This document shows, piece by piece, positions 16,374 to 25,750 of a DNA stretch of 33,327 bases. The notes under the pieces are model-generated. The model saw nothing but the letters and a program-made list of their open reading frames with translations. It was not told the DNA's origin and searched no databases. Made by a program: the position numbers and the translations under genes. This DNA is from an uncultured Clostridia bacterium (GTDB lineage: Bacteria; Bacillota; Clostridia; TANB77; CAG-508): NCBI GenBank assembly GCA_944388675.1, contig CALXJR010000005.1:1-33327 (forward strand). Direction: 5' to 3'. Numbering within the stretch: the first letter of the stretch is position 1; each line of letters starts with the position of its first letter.

Positions 16374-17075
16374 TTAGGTTTGTTCTTGTTGAGATTGAAG
16401 AAATCCGAGAAGCTTATTGATGTAATCAATCTGTTCAGTTCCCATCCTGGAAACGGCAGACTTCAGTGCATCAGCTTCATCTTTCTCCTTGGTATTTTCT
16501 GCCTTCTGAGAATTGAGTGCGGTTAAAGTATCATCCCGTTTTTGCTGACGTGCAAGGATATCGCCCTGAAGCTTTTCACGAAGAGCTTTGATGTCTTCTT
16601 CACATTGTTTGTTAAGAGCATCAACATCAGCAGTATATGCCGATTCCTCATCGTTAATTGCCTGGTTGATATCCTTTTCGGTTTGAGTAGCTTTTTCGAA
16701 CACTTGCTCTGCATCAGAATCTACCATAGACATGACGCCATTGATTTTCTTGATGCGAGCTTCTCCATCTTGTTGCAGAACTTCTGGGGCAATTCTCGCA
16801 ACTTTCAAAGTTTTCAAAACAATTGTTGAGCTACAATCTGCTCCCCAGGTGTCTAAAATTTCCTGGATTTTCAAAATTGTGCTGTCCACACCTGCTTTGT
16901 CCAACTCGCTAAGTGCCTCACTAAGCAAGTTCTGTGCGGTCTGATTTGCATCACCTTCTACTTCGCAACCAGCAAGCTGTTCTTCAGACATAACTGGTTC
17001 TTCTGTTGGAGTGCTATCTTCACTTATAAAAATAGCACCCTCAACACTTTCTCTGATCCGGTCGAATAAGCCCAT
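16374..17075 (-). CDS. Coiled-coil protein with MGLFDRI start, partner of the OmpA fusion
   Basis: A 233-residue acidic protein. It starts MGLFDRIRES, reminiscent of the short amphipathic start of PspA/IM30-type proteins, has a disordered acidic stretch to about residue 40, a helical block at about 45-110 and a long coiled coil at about 115-225 rich in Glu, Lys, Gln and Ala. There is no membrane segment and no known catalytic motif. AAAGGAG precedes the ATG and the stop codon overlaps the ribosome binding site of the OmpA-fusion gene, so the two form one operon read from the promoter at 17143-17171. It may be a cytoplasmic partner of the anchored receptor. The family name is not known to me. 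Confidence 0.75.
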   Translation of the reverse strand: MGLFDRIRESVEGAIFISEDSTPTEEPVMSEEQLAGCEVEGDANQTAQNLLSEALSELDKAGVDSTILKIQEILDTWGADCSSTIVLKTLKVARIAPEVLQQDGEARIKKINGVMSMVDSDAEQVFEKATQTEKDINQAINDEESAYTADVDALNKQCEEDIKALREKLQGDILARQQKRDDTLTALNSQKAENTKEKDEADALKSAVSRMGTEQIDYINKLLGFLQSQQEQT

Positions 17076-17142
17076 AAGTATTCTCCTTTCGGTTTGTAGT
17101 ACCCTTTAAATAAGAGTACAATAAAAAAGTTGAAACAGCTAT

Positions 17143-17171
17143 ATTATATAATTTTTTCCACATTATGTCAA
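17143..17171 (-). promoter_or_regulatory. Consensus SigA promoter of the foreign cassette
   Basis: On the minus strand TTGACA (17171-17166), a 17-base spacer and TATAAT (17148-17143) are all perfect. The promoter starts right after the DUF3137 stop codon. In the leader, GTACTC and GGGTAC form a dyad (17099-17119) that could be an operator or a small hairpin. Confidence 0.85.
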
Positions 17172-17184
17172 TATTTATATTTCT

Positions 17185-18240
17185 CTATATTTCAGTATCT
17201 TGTATAACTTTGTTTACTTTTTGTGTAAGCTGAGTAGTAAATTTTATTGTTTCAAAATATATAAATAATAATTCCTTATCCATTGAATTACCAAATATTT
17301 TTGGCTCAAACATAGGACCTGTAAAAAATCTTAAAAATATTGTACTATTTTCAAAGATAATTTCAAAAGCTAATTGATATTTTTTATAGAAATTAAGTAA
17401 CATCTCCATTATGTCACTAGTTAGAATTTGCATCGCCACAATTTTATTTTGAGAATATACATCAAAATATTCTTCAAATTCGTTACTATCCATCTCTACC
17501 CTATCTTTTTTCTCAAGTATTTTCATTTTATTTTTAGAAATTTTAACTGTTGTTCCAATATTCTTATTACATTTTGTAATTGCAAATAGTCCTTGAAATA
17601 TCTCTTCAACATGTCTATTTTTGCCACTACCTGTTTCTCTACGTATGTGAACATCTGTCATTTTTAAATATATATCATCTGTTATAAATCCTTCTATGTA
17701 ATCGTCACAATAAAATTTATTAAATGTTTTATTATCAAAATTCGCAGATCTATAATAATCTAGTATTTGCTGTGGATTATCTGTTATAGGTTTATATTCT
17801 AGATTTGGGTTTAAAAGCTTTATAAAATTTGAAACTATTTCTTTTTTATAAGATAACTTATAGCTTTTCTTATATTTTCTACTTCTAAATACTAATACCA
17901 TAAACAATACAAGGGAAATAAATCCAATTAAAGAAATTACCATATCGATAGTTTGAGAAAACAATACTCCATCAAAATCCATAACAAAATATCCAATAAA
18001 GAATAAAAGCAAACAAATATATTTAAATATTTCTCTTATTCTTACTTTTTTTCTCATGTTTTCTAATTCTAAAATATGTTCTTCATAAAGTTTATCATAA
18101 ACTTGTTTAAAATCATTTGGCATATTATCTAAAATAATATAATCTTTATAATTGCTTTTATCTACACCTTTAGATACTTTTTTCACAACAGCTATAACTA
18201 TAATACCAATAATTATAATACATAAAATTGTTTCAAACAT
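17185..18240 (-). CDS. DUF3137 membrane protein
   Basis: A 351-residue protein with one N-terminal hydrophobic segment (about 3-20), a short helical region, two adjacent transmembrane helices (about 70-115) and a C-terminal cytoplasmic domain of the DUF3137 type with NFDNKTFNKFYCDDYIEG, a block of the form LKMTDVHI, and FQGLFAI. The family is widespread in Firmicutes without a defined reaction. It follows the AI-2E-family transporter gene by 10 bases, so it is the last gene of the MazG-like/maf/transporter set. The horizontally acquired cassette begins directly behind it. Confidence 0.75.
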   Translation of the reverse strand: MFETILCIIIIGIIVIAVVKKVSKGVDKSNYKDYIILDNMPNDFKQVYDKLYEEHILELENMRKKVRIREIFKYICLLLFFIGYFVMDFDGVLFSQTIDMVISLIGFISLVLFMVLVFRSRKYKKSYKLSYKKEIVSNFIKLLNPNLEYKPITDNPQQILDYYRSANFDNKTFNKFYCDDYIEGFITDDIYLKMTDVHIRRETGSGKNRHVEEIFQGLFAITKCNKNIGTTVKISKNKMKILEKKDRVEMDSNEFEEYFDVYSQNKIVAMQILTSDIMEMLLNFYKKYQLAFEIIFENSTIFLRFFTGPMFEPKIFGNSMDKELLFIYFETIKFTTQLTQKVNKVIQDTEI

Positions 18241-18250
18241 AAATTTCTCC

Positions 18251-19390
18251 TTATTCTTCTATACTTTTGTTTTTTAATTTTGAATTTACACTTTCTTTTA
18301 TTAAATAATAAATTACACAAGTTATTGGTACACCTAAAAGCATTCCTAAAATTCCACCTAAACTTCCACCAACAGTTACTCCAAATAAAACCCACATTCC
18401 CGGAAGTCCCATTGAGTTTCCAACAACTCTTGGATAAATTAAATTTCCTTCAACTTGTTGTAATATTATTATAAAGATTACAAATATTATAACTTTAATA
18501 GGGTCTACAGAAAGTATTAAAATTGAACCTATTATTGCTCCTAAAAAAGCTCCAACAACTGGAATTAAGGCCGTTACTCCAACTAAAATTCCAATAGGAA
18601 TTGCATAAGGTATTTGCAGAATTAATAATCCAATTATGCATAAAACTCCTAATATAGTAGCTTCTAAACATTGGACTGTAAAGAAATTTTTAAAAGTTTT
18701 ATTTGTAACTTTTCCAACATTTATAAATTTGTTTGCTGTACCTAATTTAAAATAAGCAAATATAATTTTTTTAGCCTGAGTTTGTAATTTTTCTTTATCA
18801 AATAAAATATATATTGCAAATATTATTGCAATAAAGAAATTTGCAATTCCAGAAAATATTTTACCAACAAAAGATATTGATGATGTAACTAAGTTTGGAA
18901 TAACACCCATTATGCTTTGTTTAATTGATTCCATATCTAAATTTGCTTCATTGATTATTGTATTTAAATCTGGTATGCTAATATTATATTTTTCAGCAAA
19001 TGTAGTTATTTGTTCAGCATAATATGGAATATTATCAATTAATAAACCAATTACATTTACAAGTTCTGGAACTATTAATGTGATAATAAAAGCTATAATA
19101 AGCAATATTACTACTATTGCAAAGATGATTGAAATAATTCTTATAAATTTTGAATTACTCTTTACTTTTTTGTTTTTCTTCTTTGTTTTTCTTGTTTTTA
19201 ATTTTCTTTCAAAGAAGCTCATAGGAATATTTAGAATAAATGCTAAACTTCCTCCTAATATAAAAGGATTTATTATTCCTATTATGGTACCTATAACTGT
19301 ACCTAATGTTTGAATATTAATCATTATTCCTAAAGCTAATAAAAATAATAAAAGTAAAATTAAAGTTTTTTTAAATTTTTCATTTTCCAT
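18251..19390 (-). CDS. AI-2E family (PerM/YtvI-like) transporter
   Basis: A 379-residue integral membrane protein with hydrophobic segments at the N-terminus (two helices, about 8-60), one at about 80-105, and a dense C-terminal half (about 160-365) with ALIPVVGAFLGAIIGSILIL and a GLPGMWVLFGVTVGG pattern, which are family hallmarks (PF01594). Members export varied small solutes or ions, and only a few are tied to autoinducer-2, so no substrate is claimed. It lies between maf and DUF3137 with spacings of 12 and 10 bases. Confidence 0.9.
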   Translation of the reverse strand: MENEKFKKTLILLLLFLLALGIMINIQTLGTVIGTIIGIINPFILGGSLAFILNIPMSFFERKLKTRKTKKKNKKVKSNSKFIRIISIIFAIVVILLIIAFIITLIVPELVNVIGLLIDNIPYYAEQITTFAEKYNISIPDLNTIINEANLDMESIKQSIMGVIPNLVTSSISFVGKIFSGIANFFIAIIFAIYILFDKEKLQTQAKKIIFAYFKLGTANKFINVGKVTNKTFKNFFTVQCLEATILGVLCIIGLLILQIPYAIPIGILVGVTALIPVVGAFLGAIIGSILILSVDPIKVIIFVIFIIILQQVEGNLIYPRVVGNSMGLPGMWVLFGVTVGGSLGGILGMLLGVPITCVIYYLIKESVNSKLKNKSIEE

Positions 19391-19402
19391 AAAGGTTACT
19401 CC

Positions 19403-19972
19403 TTAAATATATTTTTTTATTGCTTCATATAATTTATGTATTGGGAGACCAACTACTGTAAAATAGTTTCCATCTATTTTATCTACAAACACTCCAAATT
19501 TACTTTGTATTGCATATGCTCCTGCTTTATCATATGGGTTTCCTTCTTCAACCCATTTTAATATTTCTTCTTTAGTCATATCTTTAAAATATACTTTTGC
19601 AATATCATAATCAATATATTCAGAATACTTATCTCCATCTTGAATTAAAACAGATAAGCTAGTAATTACTCTATGGTCAGTATTTTTTAGCTTATTTAAC
19701 ATTCTTATTGCATCATCTTTGTCTTTAGGTTTTTCAAATACTTCATCATCTTTTAATACCATTGTATCTGAGCCAATTACAATTCTATCTCCTTTTGTTT
19801 CATCAAATACAGTTTTTGCTTTAATATAGCCTAATCTTTTAGATTGTTCTTCTATAGATAAACCTTCTTCAAAAGTTTCATCTGCATTACTTACAATTAC
19901 TTTATAATCAAGCCCCATTAAATCCATTAATTCTTTTCTTCTAGGAGACTGTGATGCCAAAATAATTTGCAT
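19403..19972 (-). CDS. maf: Maf nucleotide pyrophosphatase
   Basis: A full-length 189-residue Maf/HAM1-like house-cleaning enzyme that hydrolyses dTTP, UTP and modified nucleotides to monophosphates. Motifs visible: SQSPRR at 7-12, GSDTMV at 67-72, EKPKD at 80-84, DKAGAYAIQ at 148-156 and GNYFTVVGLP at 168-177. In Firmicutes maf sits with cell-shape and division genes; here it is between a MazG-like gene and a transporter gene, in one operon. The neighbouring MazG-like gene also suggests a nucleotide-sanitising role. Confidence 0.93.
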   Translation of the reverse strand: MQIILASQSPRRKELMDLMGLDYKVIVSNADETFEEGLSIEEQSKRLGYIKAKTVFDETKGDRIVIGSDTMVLKDDEVFEKPKDKDDAIRMLNKLKNTDHRVITSLSVLIQDGDKYSEYIDYDIAKVYFKDMTKEEILKWVEEGNPYDKAGAYAIQSKFGVFVDKIDGNYFTVVGLPIHKLYEAIKKYI

Positions 19973-19993
19973 ATTTATTACCTCTTTTCTTTT

Positions 19994-20311
19994 TTAGTCT
20001 TCTTCAACAGTTTTTAAGAATATTTTCTTTTTAAAAGCTCCTTTTCTTTCTCTTTTTTTAATTCTTACATTTTCTACTTCTTCCATTGTAATTCCTCTAA
20101 AATCAAGAATTGCATAAATAACTTCCATTACATCTGCCATTTCTTCTATATTATAGTCTGCAATATATTCATTTACTTCCTCTTTTAGTTTTTTATCAAG
20201 CTCTTCCCCATACCTTTTATCATCTAATGTTTCGTAACATACTTTGCATCCCTTATCTTCCATTAATTTCACATTATTGTCTCTTATTAGTTTGTTATAT
20301 GTATATAACAT
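19994..20311 (-). CDS. MazG-like (phosphoribosyl-ATP pyrophosphohydrolase-like) protein
   Basis: A 105-residue all-helical protein with the family start YNKLIRDNN and the metal motif as EEVNEY and EEMADVMEV (EExxE...ExxD type). It is the type annotated as phosphoribosyl-ATP pyrophosphohydrolase-like or house-cleaning NTP pyrophosphatase. ATG 20311 is chosen over a TTG two codons earlier because GAGGTG lies 9 bases before it. It heads the operon with maf. There is no his operon nearby, so a role in histidine synthesis is unlikely. Confidence 0.8.
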   Translation of the reverse strand: MLYTYNKLIRDNNVKLMEDKGCKVCYETLDDKRYGEELDKKLKEEVNEYIADYNIEEMADVMEVIYAILDFRGITMEEVENVRIKKRERKGAFKKKIFLKTVEED

Positions 20312-20434
20312 TCCCAATCACCTCTACAAACATAGTTTATCATAAGAAAATAGAAAAATAAATAGAAAAGTTTATACATTTTAATTATGTTGATTTTTTG
20401 CTTATTTTATGATATTACGCAAGTTCATTTTGAC

Positions 20435-22030
20435 TTATGTATTTGTACGTTTTTTCTTAATTTTTTTCTTAATACTTAATATGACAACTATAATTACAAG
20501 TATTAAAATAGCCATAAATCCAAACATAATATAATTATTATAGGTAAAAGTAAATTCAACCTTTCCGTCACTTGTCAATGTTGTATATATATGATTTTCA
20601 GTTTTTTCATCCAAAATTTTATTTGTCGAATTTGGCAAAATATATTCTACTTCAATTTGTTCTGGTTGTAATATACCATCTATTATGGTATTAACTTTTA
20701 ACCTTTCTTTGATTTCAGATTTCAAGAAAAAGATATATTTATTTCCAAAATCTATCCTGTCATTTCCAGATATAATTTGTGAAGTTTTTTCTTCTATTCT
20801 TTTTAAAGTTAACCCCTTAAAATTAATACTGTAACATCTCATAATACCTTCATCATATATATTTAAAGTCATTCCTTTGTCTAATTTATTTTGTATTTTT
20901 TCTGTTAAAATATCTTTATAATATGTTGCATATTCTAAAGGTACTTGTAAGATAATATTTCTTTCAATTTCTCCATACATAGTAATTTTAGTACTTATTT
21001 TAATCTTTTCAATTGTAAGAGGTTTTTCATATGTAAAATACATATTTTCATCATTATTTCGTAGAGATACTATTTTATCATTAATAACAACTTTTGATTC
21101 TTCATCTATTTTATTCATATTTTCATAAAAGTCAGGACAAACAACTTTATATGAAATCGTTCCATTCTCAGATAATAATTTTTCTGTGTCTATTCTTTCT
21201 TCAAATGTTACCTTTAGTTTATTATCAGTTTTATATTCTTTTTTTTCGGTTATTAATGCTGAAACATTTAATGCTTGCATTGTTTTTTTCGATAGTTCAT
21301 CTAAACTTGATGCTGAAAATGTAACAGATGCTCTTGTATCACTTTGTAGATTTTCTAAACTTCCAACTTTTTCAAATCGTTCTTTTACAATGTCTATATT
21401 TTCTTTATCATCTGAATCTAGGGTAACTTCTATTGTACTTGCATAAGATGACATACTTTCAATATTTGTTGTTATTGCAACATTTGAAAATAAAATAATG
21501 TCTTGCTTTTCTCTTGTGTCTATTGAGTCTTTTGTTTCATATTTATTATCTCTAATTTGCAATGTACTGTTAACAATTGTAAAGAAATCCTGTATATTCC
21601 CTTCTACTAACATATCTTCTGATTCTAGTCCATTTGTTATAAAGTTCAATAATTCTATAGCATTAAATCCTTCTACTAAATTTCTTGTACTTCCGCTTTC
21701 ATTAAGAATTGCTGGTTCATATCCAAGCAGTTCTGTTAATCTTTCAACATATTGGTCATAATTTTCAAATGTAAATTGAATTGTAAATGTTATTGTTTTA
21801 TTCTCTGTTTTAAATTGATAATCTAACCACATTGGTTTGATTTTTCTAACTATATATTCAAATCCTTCTCTACCACCGCTAACATAACTATTCATATCTG
21901 ATTCATCAATTTGTACAACAAGATTTCTAGAGCCTGAAAAAGAATCATCTTCTGCATTTGTTATAATACCATTTGCCAGAAACAGTACCATTATCATTAT
22001 GATAACTATTATTTTATTAATTATTTTCAT
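20435..22030 (-). CDS. Exported single-pass membrane protein, unknown function
   Basis: About 531 residues. The ATG at 22030 is preferred over the one at 22069 because AAAGGA precedes it at 9 bases and it directly begins a clean signal peptide (MKII..., hydrophobic core, cleavage after ITNA). A long extracellular beta-rich part (about 25-490) follows, then one C-terminal transmembrane helix and a basic tail of alternating lysines, so it is a type I membrane protein. It has no recognised domain. It starts 43 bases after the 897-residue protein gene ends, so they are probably co-transcribed and may act together at the envelope. Confidence 0.75.
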   Translation of the reverse strand: MKIINKIIVIIMIMVLFLANGIITNAEDDSFSGSRNLVVQIDESDMNSYVSGGREGFEYIVRKIKPMWLDYQFKTENKTITFTIQFTFENYDQYVERLTELLGYEPAILNESGSTRNLVEGFNAIELLNFITNGLESEDMLVEGNIQDFFTIVNSTLQIRDNKYETKDSIDTREKQDIILFSNVAITTNIESMSSYASTIEVTLDSDDKENIDIVKERFEKVGSLENLQSDTRASVTFSASSLDELSKKTMQALNVSALITEKKEYKTDNKLKVTFEERIDTEKLLSENGTISYKVVCPDFYENMNKIDEESKVVINDKIVSLRNNDENMYFTYEKPLTIEKIKISTKITMYGEIERNIILQVPLEYATYYKDILTEKIQNKLDKGMTLNIYDEGIMRCYSINFKGLTLKRIEEKTSQIISGNDRIDFGNKYIFFLKSEIKERLKVNTIIDGILQPEQIEVEYILPNSTNKILDEKTENHIYTTLTSDGKVEFTFTYNNYIMFGFMAILILVIIVVILSIKKKIKKKRTNT

Positions 22031-22073
22031 TCTTAACAATCCTTTCTTAATGTTCAACTTTTTGAGCATTAGA

Positions 22074-24767
22074 CTAATTTAAATCATATCTATATAAAAC
22101 CTGTGTATCATCTGATTCTATTTCATAAAAATATAATACATTGTCTGTTGTTTCCATACTACAATCTTCCATATTGCATCTAAATTCATCATTAGAAAAT
22201 CTCTTTACTTCCATTTTGTTTGCTAAATTTGCATCTAATTTGTATAAAACAACATCATCATCTTCTTGATCGAAGAAATACCATTCTCCTGAATCAGATT
22301 TTGAAAGAGTATACATAGCATATTTGCTATTTACTGGTGTAATATTTTTAATTTCTCCATTTGGTGAGGTATAAATTGCAAGATTAAATCCTGTTCCCCC
22401 TTCTACTTTTTGCTCTATTAAAATTCCTAGGTTTGTATTTTTCCAACCAGAATCTGTTTTTGTTTGTATTTGTACAGATTTATCTAGATTAAAAAATACA
22501 ACATCTTTTGCAGTTGGTCTTGTTCTTTCATGTGTATATAATTTTTGTGCTACATAATAGTCTCCGATTTTTTGTGTGAAATATTGTTCAACTGTTGGTT
22601 CTGAGCCATAATCACTAATTATAGTTTTATCTTTTCCTACTACATAATAGTAATTCTTTTCTTCTCCAAATAATGCTGCAATTCTATCTTCTTCTTTTGT
22701 AATTACATAGAAATTACCATCTTCTTGCTCATTCATTAATTGTACTGGATAATCAAAAGTCATAAATTGCTCTGTTTCTCCATTATCTCTTTTATATCGG
22801 TATATTATATTCTCTTCATCTTTTAATAAATAATAAATATATTCATCATCTTCCTCTAAAACATACAGAGCATCTTCTATAATAGTTCTATAAATATTAT
22901 CATCATCTTTATCAATTCTAATAATGTCAAATGTTCCTGAATCTGCTGCTACTGTAACATATAAATATGATTCATCTATTGCACAAAATTGATCAAATTC
23001 TTTTGTATAAATTGTTTCTTTATATTTATCCGATTTTGCTTCTTTTATTAAAGTTCCATATTTTGTTTTATAATAATTATATATATCATCCTCACCACTT
23101 ACTTGCCCTATTTTCATTGTTTCATCATTATAATATGTATCTGGCTTTTTACCTATTTCTAATAATGTTATATCAAAGAATGTTAATTTCTTTTGTACAG
23201 ATATTGGAATAAGTTTGTTTTTTAATTTAAATTTAACATCAATATCTAAAATTTTTAAATATAATCGCAAATGACCATCTGCTGATTCTTCATGTGTTTC
23301 AGTAATTCCAGCATTTGTTTTTTCTACATTCATTTTTAAATTTGCAGAAATTTCAAGATCAAGTCCTAGTTTAACAAGTGCAATATCTGTAATATTTACA
23401 GAAGAGATGTTTAATAATACATCGATTCCAGTATTTAAGTCTGCTGAAGCTTTTGCTTTCCCTGTTACTGAAACAGTTACTTTCTCTTCATTATACATTT
23501 CTTCATTACTAAATTTCCACTCATCATTTTCTACAATAGCTAGTCTATTACCAGTTCTACTATCGAAACCGCCTTCAACAGAAAGACCAATTTCAATATT
23601 TCCTTCTAAATCTATATATACTATTACTCCAACAGACACTGGTAATGATGTAGTTAATTGTTCTATTTTATCTGAAGCTTTTCCACCAAAAACAGTTACC
23701 ATTTGTTTTGTGCCAATATCAATATAAAATAGTGGAAACATTTTTTGATCTAAACCGCATAATTCAATAATTTCATCAGTTCCAATAGAAGTTCCTTTTT
23801 TATCAATACTTAAATTTATACCTGATTCAATTGTTGCTTTTGCACTAATATCTTTTTCTATGTCGAAATACAAATCATGTAAACCAGATAAATCAAAATC
23901 AAATTTACTATTAATACCTAAATGTTCAAAATCTGCTTCAAGATTTACTTTTAAATATAAGTTTTTTAAAGCCTCTTCGTCTAACTTTCCATTTAATTCC
24001 TCTTTTGCAATTTCTTGTAAAGTTTCAGAAAAATCTGCTTCTGCCGTTATTTTTTCCGTTATGGTATTATTTTCAGTTTCGGCAATCTTTTTACTTTCTA
24101 AGTTTGAGTCATTAAATGTTAAATGTGTTAGTTTATCAACTTGTGGCTTTTGTTCATTATTTACTTTTGTTGCTATTTCAACATTTCTATTATCGGATAT
24201 TGAAGATATTTTTACACCTTTCATAGGAATAATATTTTTTATATTTTCAGGAGTTAATTCTTGTGAAATATCAATATCTAACATATCAAAAATTTCATCT
24301 ACTTTAGGACTTTCTGTAATTAGTATTGTTTTCTCAGTATTTTCTGTTATTGAAACAACCTTTCCAAAAAATCCTTGTGGAAATTTACTATTTTCATTTC
24401 CCTCTAAATAAAAGATTTCTCCTTTTGACAAATTTTTTATTTTTTCATCTGCATTATTAAACGTTATTTGAATATTTCCGCTATTTAACGTACTCAAATT
24501 TTCAATAGAACTATTAATTTTTACTGCATCATCTCCAATAAATGATTGGACTGAATTAGATAATACTGATACATTATCATTTTCTTCTTTAATTTTTTGA
24601 AGTTCTTCAATATAACTGCCAATCTTAGCTTCTGATGTCATATCATTGATTTTTTTACTAAAATTATATCTAATTTGATATGCTATAAATAAGCTTACAA
24701 ATAAAACAATAATAATTATCAGCACTATTAAGAGCTTTTTACCTAACTTTTTCAATTTTTCTTTCAT
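22074..24767 (-). CDS. Large membrane-anchored extracellular protein, unknown function
   Basis: An 897-residue protein with a basic start and one transmembrane helix (about 13-30), then an extracellular region. Residues about 31-550 form a helical and beta-rich part with repeated Asp/Glu-rich stretches and two-residue Lys pairs. The last 330 residues (about 560-897) repeat short strands such as YYYVVGKD, YLYVTVAADS and YIYYLLKDE, which look like beta-propeller blades similar to DUF5050-type proteins. GGGGATA precedes the ATG. It and the following 531-residue protein are tightly spaced. I do not recognise the family and do not assign a function. Confidence 0.72.
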   Translation of the reverse strand: MKEKLKKLGKKLLIVLIIIIVLFVSLFIAYQIRYNFSKKINDMTSEAKIGSYIEELQKIKEENDNVSVLSNSVQSFIGDDAVKINSSIENLSTLNSGNIQITFNNADEKIKNLSKGEIFYLEGNENSKFPQGFFGKVVSITENTEKTILITESPKVDEIFDMLDIDISQELTPENIKNIIPMKGVKISSISDNRNVEIATKVNNEQKPQVDKLTHLTFNDSNLESKKIAETENNTITEKITAEADFSETLQEIAKEELNGKLDEEALKNLYLKVNLEADFEHLGINSKFDFDLSGLHDLYFDIEKDISAKATIESGINLSIDKKGTSIGTDEIIELCGLDQKMFPLFYIDIGTKQMVTVFGGKASDKIEQLTTSLPVSVGVIVYIDLEGNIEIGLSVEGGFDSRTGNRLAIVENDEWKFSNEEMYNEEKVTVSVTGKAKASADLNTGIDVLLNISSVNITDIALVKLGLDLEISANLKMNVEKTNAGITETHEESADGHLRLYLKILDIDVKFKLKNKLIPISVQKKLTFFDITLLEIGKKPDTYYNDETMKIGQVSGEDDIYNYYKTKYGTLIKEAKSDKYKETIYTKEFDQFCAIDESYLYVTVAADSGTFDIIRIDKDDDNIYRTIIEDALYVLEEDDEYIYYLLKDEENIIYRYKRDNGETEQFMTFDYPVQLMNEQEDGNFYVITKEEDRIAALFGEEKNYYYVVGKDKTIISDYGSEPTVEQYFTQKIGDYYVAQKLYTHERTRPTAKDVVFFNLDKSVQIQTKTDSGWKNTNLGILIEQKVEGGTGFNLAIYTSPNGEIKNITPVNSKYAMYTLSKSDSGEWYFFDQEDDDVVLYKLDANLANKMEVKRFSNDEFRCNMEDCSMETTDNVLYFYEIESDDTQVLYRYDLN

Positions 24768-24808
24768 AATTTAATATCCCCTTTTTTTATTAAATATATA
24801 GCAAAATA

Positions 24809-24853
24809 ACCATAATTAAAAATGGATTGTGCAACCCATATTCTAATTATGGT
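24809..24853 (-). terminator. Bidirectional hairpin terminator
   Basis: ACCATAATTA (24809-24818) pairs with TAATTATGGT (24844-24853), with an inner ATGG/CCAT stem. On the minus strand it ends the Yip1-like gene. The plus-strand side has an even longer T-rich tail. Confidence 0.65.
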
Positions 24854-24935
24854 CATTTTTTATTTATTTTTTAGGACAAAAGGAATTATATCTTGCCTTG
24901 ATATAAGTTTTTTTCTTAAAACAATATTAGTTTTA

Positions 24936-25616
24936 TTATAAATAGATTCCTAAAAATCTAAATGCAAATGCAACAATATAATATATAACTTCTACTTTTA
25001 TAAATATTTTTAAAGCTTCTTCATTTTCTTCTTTTTTGAATATTTCTTTTACTACAAAGAATATAAGTACTGTTGAAATTACATTTAAGAATGAAGATAT
25101 TGGACTTGTGATATATGTTATATTTGAACTAATATATGTTAAATATCCTAATACTGCTGAAATTACTAATGGAATTTTTATAATAGATACAGCGGTAATA
25201 GTTTTAGTTAATGGTTGTTTATTATTCTTGTTAAGTATATGAATAATTATTGCTAAAGCTAATATTTCTAATATAGGTGTTATTACAGACTTAATTGTAG
25301 ATAATACTTGGAATTTAGAATAATCATATATAATGAAGTCTAAAATTCTTTTAATTAAAATTAGTAAAGCCCATATAACTATGATTACTAATGCTGTTTT
25401 ATAAAATTGATTGTTAGTGTCTTCTACTACTTCTTTAATTGCTTTTATTGGATTTGTTGCTAGTTTTCTAATTAATCCTTTTCCTTTTTCTGCCTCTTCT
25501 TTTAAGTTGATGTTTTTCATTTGTTCTTTTGTTTCTTGAAAAGTTTCAGAAGCTTGTCTTTTTAATTCTTCGTTATTATTTTTTTGTTGTTCATTATCTT
25601 TTTCGTTTTCTTCCAT
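24936..25616 (-). CDS. Yip1-like multi-pass membrane protein
   Basis: A 226-residue protein with a hydrophilic, Glu/Lys/Asn-rich N-terminal 70 residues and then five hydrophobic segments (about 72-95, 108-128, 142-165, 172-192 and 205-224). The layout resembles Yip1-domain or related DUF proteins of Firmicutes, but no signature motif makes this certain. GGGGG lies before the ATG. It is transcribed with the surrounding minus-strand envelope genes but has its own terminator. Confidence 0.6.
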   Translation of the reverse strand: MEENEKDNEQQKNNNEELKRQASETFQETKEQMKNINLKEEAEKGKGLIRKLATNPIKAIKEVVEDTNNQFYKTALVIIVIWALLILIKRILDFIIYDYSKFQVLSTIKSVITPILEILALAIIIHILNKNNKQPLTKTITAVSIIKIPLVISAVLGYLTYISSNITYITSPISSFLNVISTVLIFFVVKEIFKKEENEEALKIFIKVEVIYYIVAFAFRFLGIYL

Positions 25617-25706
25617 AATTTTACCCCCTTAATTTTGTATTTTTATTCTACAGGCAAATTATATCAAAAAAATTTATTTTTGTGAATATTATTTAATAAA
25701 AACAGA

Positions 25707-25737
25707 AAATAAGGCATTATTATTAAATGCCTTATTT
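25707..25737 (-). terminator. Terminator after the DUF4878-like gene
   Basis: AAATAAGGCATT (25707-25718) pairs with AATGCCTTATTT (25726-25737); the hairpin is flanked by A and T runs and stands 14 bases after the stop codon on the minus strand. Confidence 0.75.
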
Positions 25738-25750
25738 TTTAACCTTAGAA

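Noticed and set aside
14704-16420. Several plus-strand frames of 60-110 codons opposite the solute-binding/OmpA gene
   Set aside because: They are antisense shadows that exist because this block has higher GC; none has a ribosome binding site or domain.
18251-19390. Naming the transporter as an autoinducer-2 exporter
   Set aside because: The family name is historical, and no lux gene or other quorum-sensing partner is visible here.
23860-24411. A 183-codon plus-strand frame opposite the 897-residue gene
   Set aside because: It is antisense to a continuous long coding frame, Ser/Phe-rich, and lacks a ribosome binding site.
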